A stretch of DNA of 64,000 bases. Source: Allokutzneria oryzae. Its GTDB lineage: Bacteria > Actinomycetota > Actinomycetes > Mycobacteriales > Pseudonocardiaceae. Under the pieces are notes generated by a model. It did no database searches. It saw only the letters and a program-made list of their open reading frames with translations, and had not been told where the DNA came from. The translations under genes and the position numbers were made by a program. The stretch spans positions 310,001 through 374,000 of the forward strand of contig NZ_JBHLZU010000009.1 of assembly GCF_042429765.1 (NCBI RefSeq), in the 5' to 3' direction. Below are positions 25,038-33,122 of the stretch, one piece after another. The first letter of the stretch is position 1, and every line of letters starts with the position of its first letter.

Positions 25038-25229
25038 ATGCGCGTCCATGTCGACCGAGAGCTCTGCGAGATCCACGCCCAGTGCGTCTTCGCCGCCCCG
25101 GAGGTCTTCGACCTCGACGCCGACGACGAACTGGTCTACGACCCGGCCCCCTCTGCGGGGCAACGTGAGCCGGTCCGGCAGGCGGTGCAGCTGTGCCCGG
25201 CCCGCGCGATCACCGTCACTGAGGGATGA
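25038..25229 (+). CDS. small ferredoxin (CxxHxxC...CP type)
   Basis: 63 residues. Cluster ligands C10-E-I-H13-A-Q-C16 and C53-P: three cysteines with histidine where the second cysteine would be, as in the [3Fe-4S]/[4Fe-4S] ferredoxins that serve actinomycete cytochromes P450. ATG 25038 with GAAGGAAG upstream. No P450 gene is in the window; the adjacent flavoprotein may be the partner. Confidence 0.85.
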   Translation: MRVHVDRELCEIHAQCVFAAPEVFDLDADDELVYDPAPSAGQREPVRQAVQLCPARAITVTEG

Positions 25230-25295
25230 GGCGTGGCCCCACTCGTCGTCGGGGCGCGGCCGCGCTGGTGTGAAGCGGCGTCACGACGAGACGTG

Positions 25296-25482
25296 TCGGG
25301 TGGGGATCACGATGATGCGATCCATGCCGAAGCAACCCCGGCGGAGGCGGAGCCCTTCTTCACAAAGCCGGTCTCATCGACGATCAGCACACAGGCCGTC
25401 GATGGCCAGTGTCCAACCGTTCTCCCGTTCGGTTTCGCTGAGCAGACCTCGCACATACGACCGCATCTGCCGCCATCTCCAC
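25296..25482 (-). pseudogene. IS701-type transposase fragments
   Basis: Two short pieces on the minus strand in different frames: YVRGLLSETERENGWTLA (about 25400-25455) and IVDETGFVKKGSASAGV (about 25325-25375), both characteristic of IS701-family transposases, where they are normally separated by some 60 residues. The intervening part is deleted and the rest is lost, so this is a remnant. The stretch 25230-25570 otherwise shows no gene. Confidence 0.6.
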
Positions 25483-25570
25483 CAACACAGCAAGATCAAC
25501 TACCAGATGCCCGCGTTGGATAACAACCTGTCGTTGCGCTACTAAGGTTGTAGCGAGCGGAGGAGGCGTT

Positions 25571-25882
25571 ATGCGGCGGTGGTGGGCTGCTCTGGGTGTC
25601 GCCGTGGTGACGACGGGAGTGGGGATCGCGGTCAACGTCGCAACCGATCTCGGGTCGAACGTGTGGGCGTGGGTCGCCGTCGCGGTGCTCACGCTGGCCG
25701 CTGCCGGGGTCGCCGTATGGACCACACAGACCACACCGGCCGCACAGGCCGCACCGGCCGCCGACAAGCAGGCACCGCAGGTGCGCAACTCCATATCCGG
25801 CAACGTCACCGGGTCCGTGGTCCAGGCAGGGCACATCGAAGGAGACGTGCGCCTCGGCGAGCGGCACGAGCCTCAGGACTGA
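25571..25882 (+). CDS. small two-helix membrane protein with glycine/glutamine motif tail
   Basis: 103 residues. Two hydrophobic segments (about 5-25 and 32-50) and an Ala/Pro/Thr linker precede a C-terminal motif RNSISGNVTGSVVQAGHIEG. This N-x-I-S-G-x-V-x-G-x-V-V-Q-A-G pattern recurs in many actinomycete proteins, often next to NB-ARC or effector domains, and resembles RHIM/PP-like bacterial amyloid signalling motifs (BASS3-type). That link is an inference from memory of the motif. GGAGGAGG precedes the ATG. The glycosyltransferase-like gene follows closely. Confidence 0.7.
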   Translation: MRRWWAALGVAVVTTGVGIAVNVATDLGSNVWAWVAVAVLTLAAAGVAVWTTQTTPAAQAAPAADKQAPQVRNSISGNVTGSVVQAGHIEGDVRLGERHEPQD

Positions 25883-25929
25883 GCCATACCGCTGGTATGT
25901 TCACCGTTCGACCAGACCGGGGAGGCGCG

Positions 25930-26853
25930 GTGGACCGTGGGCGGCGGCACGTGCTCTTCCTCGGGGAACCGGCAGCCGAGGACATCCACCCGGTGCTCGG
26001 CGTCGTCGAGGAACTGCTCAGCAGGGGTATTCGGATCAGCTACGCGACAGGTGAGCGGTTCGCCGGACTGGTACGGGCGAGCGGAGCCGACGCCCTCGAC
26101 GTCCACACGGCGCTCAGTGAGAGCGCACCTCACCTCGTCGTGTACCAGTCAGGCGCCGCAGAGGCAGCACGGAACCTCGCCCGGCACTGGGATGTTCCCG
26201 TAGTCGCCATGCACACCGGCATCGCGCCGAAAGACGACGCGCGCGAGGCGGAGGAACCCGCAGTCGTGTTCGTGCCAAGGGCGTTCCAGCCCGATCAAGA
26301 GCACTTCGGGGACGAGTTCGCGTTCGTGGGACCGAGCGTTTCCGGGCGCTTCTACACCGAGGCGCGATGGCGTCCGCCCACGAGCGAGCCGGTGCTGGTC
26401 GTGCGGCCCGACGGGCGGGACGAGGTGCTGGCGTGGTGTGCCGACGCCTTCGCCGACCAGCCTTGGCATGTCGTCGCCGACACCGAGGACGGTTCCGGGC
26501 TTCCGGCGAACTTCGAGGTGCTGCGCGACATTCCCGCGCTCGCAGTTCTCCGGCACGCCGCGGTGCTGCTCTGCGGCGGCAGCCCCGCGAGCGTGCTCAG
26601 CGCGGCGCACCAAGGGGTTCCGGTCGTCGTGGTCGCGGGCACCGCCGACCAGCGCACGGTGGCCGAGCAGGTGACCCGGCTCGGACTGGGACGCGTGATC
26701 CACACCGCGCGGGAGTTGCCGGAGGCCGTGCTCGGCGTCGCGGAGGACGGCGCGGCCATCGCGGACGCCAGGCGGCTGCAGCGGCTCGTGCTCGGTGCCG
26801 GGGGCACCGAGGGCGCCGCCGACGTCATCCAGGCGTGCCTGCTCTGCGACTGA
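25930..26853 (+). CDS. short UDP-glycosyltransferase-like (GT-B fold) protein
   Basis: 307 residues if the GTG at 25930 is used (GGGGAGG 4 nt upstream); an ATG at 25897 lies in a CATACC/GGTATG palindrome. The N-terminus HVLFLGEPAAEDIHPVLGVVEELLSRGIRISYATG and the C-terminal donor-site region RHAAVLLCGGSPASVLSAAHQGVPVVVVAGTADQ resemble macrolide-type GT1 enzymes, but these are normally about 390-420 residues and have HGG or HCG at the donor site where this has CGGSP. It may be a reduced or inactive relative. The 3' end overlaps the antiporter gene. Confidence 0.6.
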   Translation: MDRGRRHVLFLGEPAAEDIHPVLGVVEELLSRGIRISYATGERFAGLVRASGADALDVHTALSESAPHLVVYQSGAAEAARNLARHWDVPVVAMHTGIAPKDDAREAEEPAVVFVPRAFQPDQEHFGDEFAFVGPSVSGRFYTEARWRPPTSEPVLVVRPDGRDEVLAWCADAFADQPWHVVADTEDGSGLPANFEVLRDIPALAVLRHAAVLLCGGSPASVLSAAHQGVPVVVVAGTADQRTVAEQVTRLGLGRVIHTARELPEAVLGVAEDGAAIADARRLQRLVLGAGGTEGAADVIQACLLCD

Positions 26854-28207
26854 GCAGCTGCATCAGCGGGCCGGTCGCCGCCGTGGTGACCAGCGCGATC
26901 AGCACCAGGATCGTGAAGCCGAGCTCGTTGACCAGCTTGTACTGCAGGCCGATCGTGGCGAGCACCAGCTCGGTGACCCCTCGGCAGTTCATCAGCGTGC
27001 CGATCCGCAGTGAATCCACTGTGGACATACCGGCGAGCTTGGCGCCGCCACCCGCGCCGATGAACTTGACCACGCTGGCCACGAGGAGCAGGCCGAGGAA
27101 CAGCAGCCACGGCGTCACACCGCTGAGCAGGCCGAGCGAGGTGCTCAGGCCGACACCGGCGAAGAACAGCGGCAGCAGGATGGTGACCGCGAACCCCTGG
27201 AGCTGCTTGCTGATCCGCTCCACCGCCGCCGAGTCGCGCGGCACCACGACACCGAACAGGAACGCGCCGATCACCGGGTGCAGGCCGATCACCTGGCTCA
27301 GCGAGGCGAACCCGATCGCGCCCGCCGCCAGCACCGGCAGCAGCAGCTGCTCACCGGCAGGGGTGCGCTCACACCTGCGCACCACCGCGGCCAGCGCCGG
27401 GCGCACGCACAGCGCGGTCACCAGGACGAACGCCGCGGCCATGCCCATGACCGCCGCCACCGAGCCGCTGCCGCTGATGCCGGTCAGGGCCAGCAGCACC
27501 GTCAGCGCCGCCCACGCCGCGCCGTCGCCGACCGCGGCGCAGGTCAGCGCGAGCCTGCCGATCGCGGTGTCGTCGATGCGGAGGTCGACCAGGATCCTGG
27601 CCAGCACCGGCAGCGCGGTGATCGCCATCGCCAGGCCGAAGAACAACGCGTAGGCCGTGGTGCTGCCGAACCGGCCCGCGATCACGCCCTCGGCCGCCAG
27701 CGCCGCCGCGACCCCGGCGACGAACGGCAGCCCCATGCTGCCCGCCACCGTGGTCCACACCGCCTTCCGGTGCGCGCGCACCTGGTCCAGCCGCAGCTCG
27801 CAGCCGAGCAGGAACATGAACGTCACCAGCCCGAGCTGCGCGGTGACCTGGAGGGTCGAGAGCACCTCCGCCGGGAACAGCCACGCCCTGCCGGAGGGCC
27901 ACAGCACGCCGAACACCGAGGGCCCGAGCAGCAGCCCGCCCAGGATCTCCCCCACCACCGGCGGCTGGTCGAACCGGCGCAGCAGCGCGGCGACCAGGTG
28001 GCAGACCAGCACGATCACCGAGACCGCCAGCAGGAACCTGGCGATCGGGTCGAAGCCACCGTGCGGTCCGGTCTCGCCGGTGAACAGCTCCCGGCCCCAC
28101 ACCGCGAGCACGACGCCGAGCGCGAGCAGGCTGCCGATCGCCCCGAGGGGAGCGGCGCGTCGCCTCGCGGGTCCGCCTCCGACAGGTTTGGCTGCGTGCA
28201 GGGTCAT
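26825..28207 (-). CDS. cation/proton antiporter (CPA2 family)
   Basis: 460 residues with about 12-13 hydrophobic segments. The CPA2 pattern is evident: PPVVGEILGGLLLGPS (about 82-97), LGLVTFMFLLGCELRLDQV, the ion-site region TLMNCRGVTELVLATIG late in the protein, and GLHPVIGAFLFGVVVPRD. Likely exchanges Na+ or K+ for protons, perhaps for pH homeostasis linked to product export. ATG 28207 with GGGGGAACG upstream. It overlaps the convergent GT-like gene by 29 bp. Confidence 0.85.
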   Translation of the reverse strand: MTLHAAKPVGGGPARRRAAPLGAIGSLLALGVVLAVWGRELFTGETGPHGGFDPIARFLLAVSVIVLVCHLVAALLRRFDQPPVVGEILGGLLLGPSVFGVLWPSGRAWLFPAEVLSTLQVTAQLGLVTFMFLLGCELRLDQVRAHRKAVWTTVAGSMGLPFVAGVAAALAAEGVIAGRFGSTTAYALFFGLAMAITALPVLARILVDLRIDDTAIGRLALTCAAVGDGAAWAALTVLLALTGISGSGSVAAVMGMAAAFVLVTALCVRPALAAVVRRCERTPAGEQLLLPVLAAGAIGFASLSQVIGLHPVIGAFLFGVVVPRDSAAVERISKQLQGFAVTILLPLFFAGVGLSTSLGLLSGVTPWLLFLGLLLVASVVKFIGAGGGAKLAGMSTVDSLRIGTLMNCRGVTELVLATIGLQYKLVNELGFTILVLIALVTTAATGPLMQLLSRRAGTPG

Positions 28208-28271
28208 CGTCAGATCCGTTCCCCCGTGGTGTGGTCACGTCAACCCTGACGAGCGTCCTTTTCGTCTCGTT

Positions 28272-28297
28272 ATCGCGTCGCGTCATCGCGTCGCGTC
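28272..28297. repeat. 13-bp direct tandem repeat
   Basis: ATCGCGTCGCGTC occurs twice in tandem, ending at the stop codon of the SARP gene, upstream of the antiporter gene. Probably slippage; no function assigned. Confidence 0.7.
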
Positions 28298-30461
28298 AGC
28301 TGGCGAGCTCTCCCAGCAGCTGCGTCAGCTGCCGTTCCTCGGCGCCCACCCGCGACCCCGCGAGCACCGCCTGCGCGCAGGTCGCCAGGTTCCACGCGAG
28401 CAGCACCAGTCCCATCCGCATCGACTGGCGCACAACGGCGAGCACCGCGTGCCGCTCGGTCCGCATCCACCGCGCCGGATCGCCTGCCAACTCGCCGACC
28501 TCCTCCGGCGAGAACCAGGTGGCGACGCGGCCGGGTGGCGCGAAGGCGCCCATCGCCGACTCCCGCGCGGCGCTCGCCAGGTCCAGCCAGGCGCCGAACG
28601 CGCGCTCGCACGCCGCGGAGCGCTCGCCGGGGTTCTCCTCGATGATCGCGCACTCGTTGGCGAACACGTGCAGCAGCGGGTTGACCCGGTACCGCACCGA
28701 TCCGTCCACTTCGGACAGCTGGACCTCCAGCAGGTGCGCGTCGAGCAGCTCCTCCAGCAGCTTCTCCGCCTCGGGCACGCCGCAGTCCAGCAGTGCGGCG
28801 CCCGCCCACGCCGCGAAGTGCGGCACGTCGAGCACGCCGATCCTGCGGAAGAGCCGGGCGGCGTCCGGGGAGAGCCGGTGGTAGCTCGGCTCGAAGGCCG
28901 CGCGCAGCCCGCCGCGCTCGCCGACGCTGAGCTCGTCCAGCCGCCTGCGCCGGTCCTCCAGCAGCCGCACCAGGTGCGCGAGGTTCCAGTGCGGCTTGGA
29001 CAGCAGCCGCGCGGTGGCGACGCGCAGCGCGAGCGGCAGGCCCGCGCACAGCTCGGCGATCCTGACGGCGTCGGCGGGGTCGCCGCCCCCGCCGGGCGCG
29101 GCGACGCGGCGGACCAGCTCCGCCGACTCCTCCGCACCCAGCCGGCCGAGCCGCAGCCGCACCGAGCCCGGGCCGCCGAGCAGCTCGGAGAGCTGGTCGC
29201 GCCCGGTCACCAGCACGCAGCAGTCGCCGTCACCCGGCAGCAGCGGACGGACCTGGGCGTAGGAGGCTGCGTTGTCCAGCACCACGAGCACACGTTTGCC
29301 CCCGAGGAGACTGCGGTACAGGGCGGCGCGTTCGCTCAGCTCGACGGGGATACCGGCGTCGGTGACCCCGAGCGCCCGCAGGAACCCGGCGAGGACGTCC
29401 AAAGAGGACAGCGGAGCGCGGTCGCGGTCGTAGCCGCACAGGTCGACGAAGAGCTGCCCGTCCGGGAAGCGCGCGGCGACGCGATGTGCCCACTGCAACG
29501 CCAGCTCGGTCTTGCCGATGCCGGGCATACCGGTGATGTAGCCGACCGGAAGCGCGGAACCGTTGTCCGACAACGACAGCAGACCGTTCAGAGTGGACAG
29601 CTCGGCCTGCCGCCCAGCGAACCGGGTGGTGCTCGGCGGCAGCTGCGCCGGAACGACCCTGGCCTCCACCGCCACGGGTGCGAGGTCCTGGACCACCGGC
29701 GTGAGCACGGGGTCGTCGCACAGGATCGCGTCGTGCAGCTCGCGGAGCACCTTGCCGGGCTCCAGGCCGAGCTCGTCGACGAACAGCGCGCGCCCCTCCC
29801 GGAAGGACTCCAGCGCCTCGGCCCTGCGGCCGGAGCGGTACTGCGCGAGCATCAGGTGCGCCCGCACCTGCTCGCGCAGCGGATGCTGTTTGACCAGGCC
29901 GGTCAGCTCGCCGATGAGCTCGCGGTGCTCCCCGGCCGCGAGCCGCAGCGCGGTGCTCTGCTCGTAGGCGGTGAGCCGCAGCTCCTCCAGTCGCGCCGCC
30001 GCAGGCTCGACGAAGCGGCCGGTGACCCCGGACAGCGCCGGGCCGCGCCACTGGCCGAGCGCCGCGGCGAAGGACCGCGCGGCGTCGCCGGCGCGGCCCT
30101 GCTGCTCCAGCCGCTGCGCCTCGTCGATGCGCCGCTCGAACTCCAGCGCGTCGATGCGGTGCCCCTCCGGCAGCAGCAGATAGCCGGGCGCCCTGGTCAC
30201 GATCACGTCGTCGGCGCACCCCGCCGCCTTGAAGGTCTTGCGCAGCCCGGCGACGCAGATCGCGATCTGGGTGCGGCCCGTCGCCGGGGGCCGGTCGTCC
30301 CAGACCGCTTCGACCAGGCTGTCCACCGAGACGACGCGTCCCGGGGACAGCAGCAGCATCGCGAGCACGGTGCGCTGGCGCTGGCCGCTGATCGGGACGG
30401 CTACACCGCCCGAGGCGACCTCCAGCGGTCCGAGCACGGTGAAATCCAGACGGTCGCCCAT
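28296..30461 (-). CDS. AfsR/SARP-family transcriptional regulator with NB-ARC domain
   Basis: 721 residues. OmpR-like winged helix (about 7-95, LDFTVLGPLEV...GQRQRTVLAMLLLSPGRVVSVDSLVEAVWDDRPP), a bacterial transcriptional activation domain (about 100-245), then an NB-ARC ATPase with P-loop GMPGIGKTEL near 320 and Walker-B VLVVLDNA. Terminal ~200 residues are helical but without clear tetratricopeptide repeats; this is shorter than AfsR (~990). SARPs activate secondary-metabolite clusters. It could control the guanidino-polyketide, lanthipeptide or the local genes (inference). ATG 30461 after a 270-bp gap that holds its promoter. Confidence 0.9.
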   Translation of the reverse strand: MGDRLDFTVLGPLEVASGGVAVPISGQRQRTVLAMLLLSPGRVVSVDSLVEAVWDDRPPATGRTQIAICVAGLRKTFKAAGCADDVIVTRAPGYLLLPEGHRIDALEFERRIDEAQRLEQQGRAGDAARSFAAALGQWRGPALSGVTGRFVEPAAARLEELRLTAYEQSTALRLAAGEHRELIGELTGLVKQHPLREQVRAHLMLAQYRSGRRAEALESFREGRALFVDELGLEPGKVLRELHDAILCDDPVLTPVVQDLAPVAVEARVVPAQLPPSTTRFAGRQAELSTLNGLLSLSDNGSALPVGYITGMPGIGKTELALQWAHRVAARFPDGQLFVDLCGYDRDRAPLSSLDVLAGFLRALGVTDAGIPVELSERAALYRSLLGGKRVLVVLDNAASYAQVRPLLPGDGDCCVLVTGRDQLSELLGGPGSVRLRLGRLGAEESAELVRRVAAPGGGGDPADAVRIAELCAGLPLALRVATARLLSKPHWNLAHLVRLLEDRRRRLDELSVGERGGLRAAFEPSYHRLSPDAARLFRRIGVLDVPHFAAWAGAALLDCGVPEAEKLLEELLDAHLLEVQLSEVDGSVRYRVNPLLHVFANECAIIEENPGERSAACERAFGAWLDLASAARESAMGAFAPPGRVATWFSPEEVGELAGDPARWMRTERHAVLAVVRQSMRMGLVLLAWNLATCAQAVLAGSRVGAEERQLTQLLGELAS

Positions 30462-30744
30462 TGAACCCCCAGTTCCCGGGAAACCTGCGTGCCAGTACCA
30501 ATGTCGGTTGTACTTCGGTGCACATGCAGTTAAGCACGTTCCGATGCCCGAAATGATCGATTGGCCAGCGAGCTCCGATCATCCGGTGGTCACGGTTGCA
30601 TACTTTCCCAGCAGGGAAAACATGCAGCGTGCGTACCGCGGAAGTTCAGATCGGGCCGCCGAAGGAAGAAAAAACCCACATATCAGATTCTCCGATATCT
30701 GCCGACCTTTCGGGCTAGTGCGCTCGGCCGAATCCGCGCGCGGG

Positions 30745-30972
30745 TCAGACGGGCTCCTCCAGCAGCCGCTGGATCTCCGACACCCTGCGGTTCACCTGGG
30801 TCAGCTCGGCGTGAAGGGTGTGGTGCCCCTCCGTGTCGCGAGCGCGGACACGCGCGTACTCGGCAAGGGCTTTCAGCCTCAGCCCACGTAAGCACAGCAG
30901 CCGTTCGGCGACCCACACGATGGTTCCCCCCGCGACGAGAGCGAGGGCCATCCGTCCGGTCTCGTTCCCCAT
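30745..30972 (-). CDS. small membrane-anchored coiled-coil protein
   Basis: 75 residues from the ATG at 30972, which follows AAGGAGG. One transmembrane helix (ALALVAGGTIVWVAERLLCL, about 9-28) is followed by a charged heptad-like helix with EYARVRARDTEGHHTLHAELTQVNRRVSEIQRLLEE. The form recalls PspB-like or histidine-kinase-linker proteins, but no family is recognised. The stretches on both sides (30462-30744 and 30973-31163) show no further gene. Confidence 0.65.
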   Translation of the reverse strand: MGNETGRMALALVAGGTIVWVAERLLCLRGLRLKALAEYARVRARDTEGHHTLHAELTQVNRRVSEIQRLLEEPV

Positions 30973-31163
30973 GGCGCCTCCTTGCCTCGCGCGCCGCCGG
31001 GCCGGCGCGGTTCCGAGGGAAAAGTTATCGAGTCGTATTTTCGTCCGGATATCGCCGTTACTGCCCATTGGATGTCGTCGCGTCCCGTTGTCCCTGCGAT
31101 AACGGAATGAAAAGGCGCTGTCCTACCCTGCGCGGCCGCGCGGACCGGGGCAAGCTCTTCGCC

Positions 31164-33047
31164 ATGAGCACCCCAGCAGCACTGCGCGCCCTGCTCGACG
31201 GCAGGTGGTCCGACCTCCGCGAGCGCACCCGCAGGCAGCTCGGCGTCGTGGAGCTGCCGCCGCACGGACTGGACCGCGAACGGCATCGCGAGCACGTGCT
31301 GCGCCAACTGCGGGTGCTCGCGTCGGCGGGCCACCCCAGCACCGGGTTCCCGGTGCGCTTCGGCGGCGGCGGGGACCTCGGCGGGTCGGTGGTGTCCTTC
31401 GAGATGCTCGGCTTCGGCGACCTGTCACTGATGGTCAAGTCGGGCGTGCAGTGGGGCCTGTTCGGCGGCGCGGTGCAGGCGCTGGGCACGGAGCGGCACC
31501 ACGAGCGGTACCTGCGCGAGATCATCGAGCTCGACCTGCTCGGCTGCTTCGCGATGACCGAGTCCGGCCACGGCTCCGACGTCCAGCACCTGCGCACCAC
31601 CGCGACCTACGACGCGGCGGCGGGCGAGTTCGTCGTGCACACCCCGGAACCCTCCGCCCGCAAGGACTACATCGGCAACGCCGCACGGGACGGGCAGGTC
31701 GCCGTGGTGTTCGCGCAGCTGGTCACCGACGGCGGCGAGCACGGGGTGCACGCGCTGGTGGTGCCGATCCGGGAGCCGGACGGGTCGCCGTGCGCGGGCG
31801 TGAGCATCGAGGACTGCGGCGAGAAGGCCGGGCTCAACGGGGTGGACAACGGGCGGCTGTCCTTCGACAACGTGCGCGTGCCGCGCGAGGCGCTGCTCGA
31901 CCGCTACGGCCACGTCGCCGAGGACGGGACGTACTCCAGCCCCGTCGACGGTGCGAACAAGCGGTTCTTCACGATGCTCGGCACGTTGGTGCGCGGCCGG
32001 ATCAGCGTCGCGGGCGGAGCGCTGAGCGCGGCCAAGAAGGCGCTCACGATCGCGGTTCGGCACGGTGAGACCCGCAGGCAGTTCACCAGGCCGGGCGGCG
32101 GCGAGGAGGTCCCGATCCTGGACTACCTCGTTCACCAGCGGCGGCTGCTGCCCGCACTCGCGACCACGTACGCGCTGCACTTCGCGCAGGAGGAGCTGGT
32201 CAGCACCCTGCACGAGGTCCTGGGCGGCGAGTCCGACGTGGACGACCGGCGGCAGCGGGAGCTGGAGTCGCGGGCGGCCGGGCTGAAGGCCGTGGCCACC
32301 TGGCACACCACCCGCACGATCCAGGAGTGCCGCGAGGCGTGCGGCGGCGCGGGCTACCTCGCGGAGAACCAGCTGCCGCAGCTCAAAGCGGACACCGACG
32401 TCTTCACCACGTTCGAGGGCGACAACACGGTGCTGCTCCAGCTCGTGGCGAAGGGACTGCTCACCGGCTACCGCGACCACGTCGGTGACCTGGACGCCCT
32501 GGGCATGGCGCGGTTCGTCGCCACCCAGTTCGTCGGCGTGGTCATCGAGCGCACGGCGGCCCGGCCGCTGATCGAACGGCTGGTGGGCGCGGTCTCCGGC
32601 GACGACCTACATGACAGGGGATGGCAGCTCAAGCTCTTCGAGGACCGCGAGGAGCACGTGCTCGACGGCTTGGTGCGGCGCTTGCGGGCGGCGGGCGACG
32701 GCGACGCTTTCGAGGTGTTCAACGACGCGCAGGACCACGTGCTGCGCGCGGCCCGGGTGCACGTGGAGCGGATCGTGCTGGAGGCGTTCGTCGCCGCGAT
32801 CGACCGCTGTCCCGACACGGAGGCGGCGGAGCTGCTGGAGCGGGTGTGCGACCTGCACGTGCTCTCCGCCATCGAGGCCGACGCCGCGTGGTTCCTGGGG
32901 CACGGCAGGCTCACCCCGGCGCGGGCGAAGTCGGTGACTGGCGCGGTGAACCGGCTCTGCAAGCTGCTGCGGCCGCACGCCGCAACGCTGGTCGAGGCGT
33001 TCGCCGTTCCCACAGAGTGGATCACCGCGCCGATCGCCCAGCGGTGA
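31164..33047 (+). CDS. acyl-CoA oxidase
   Basis: 627 residues, flavoprotein of the ACOX family: longer than acyl-CoA dehydrogenases because of a C-terminal extension. FAD/substrate motifs CFAMTESGHGSDV (about 129-141) and KDYIGNAARDG; CREACGGAGYLAENQL and the catalytic glutamate in TTFEGDNTVLLQLVAKGLL (about 414-432). It would oxidise acyl-CoA to enoyl-CoA with oxygen as acceptor. ATG 31164 marks the start of homology; no strong ribosome site. Followed 75 nt later by another acyl-CoA dehydrogenase-fold gene. Confidence 0.88.
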   Translation: MSTPAALRALLDGRWSDLRERTRRQLGVVELPPHGLDRERHREHVLRQLRVLASAGHPSTGFPVRFGGGGDLGGSVVSFEMLGFGDLSLMVKSGVQWGLFGGAVQALGTERHHERYLREIIELDLLGCFAMTESGHGSDVQHLRTTATYDAAAGEFVVHTPEPSARKDYIGNAARDGQVAVVFAQLVTDGGEHGVHALVVPIREPDGSPCAGVSIEDCGEKAGLNGVDNGRLSFDNVRVPREALLDRYGHVAEDGTYSSPVDGANKRFFTMLGTLVRGRISVAGGALSAAKKALTIAVRHGETRRQFTRPGGGEEVPILDYLVHQRRLLPALATTYALHFAQEELVSTLHEVLGGESDVDDRRQRELESRAAGLKAVATWHTTRTIQECREACGGAGYLAENQLPQLKADTDVFTTFEGDNTVLLQLVAKGLLTGYRDHVGDLDALGMARFVATQFVGVVIERTAARPLIERLVGAVSGDDLHDRGWQLKLFEDREEHVLDGLVRRLRAAGDGDAFEVFNDAQDHVLRAARVHVERIVLEAFVAAIDRCPDTEAAELLERVCDLHVLSAIEADAAWFLGHGRLTPARAKSVTGAVNRLCKLLRPHAATLVEAFAVPTEWITAPIAQR

Positions 33048-33122
33048 AGCTCACTGTCGCTGCGCCTTCGGCGGCCGATCCGGCAGAGTGGACCCGTTCG
33101 GCACCAGGTTCGAGGGAGAGCG

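Noticed and set aside
27657..30464. 935-residue open frame opposite the SARP gene
   Set aside because: Composition is Arg/Gln/His-rich and motif-free; the minus frame has a clear BTAD and P-loop.
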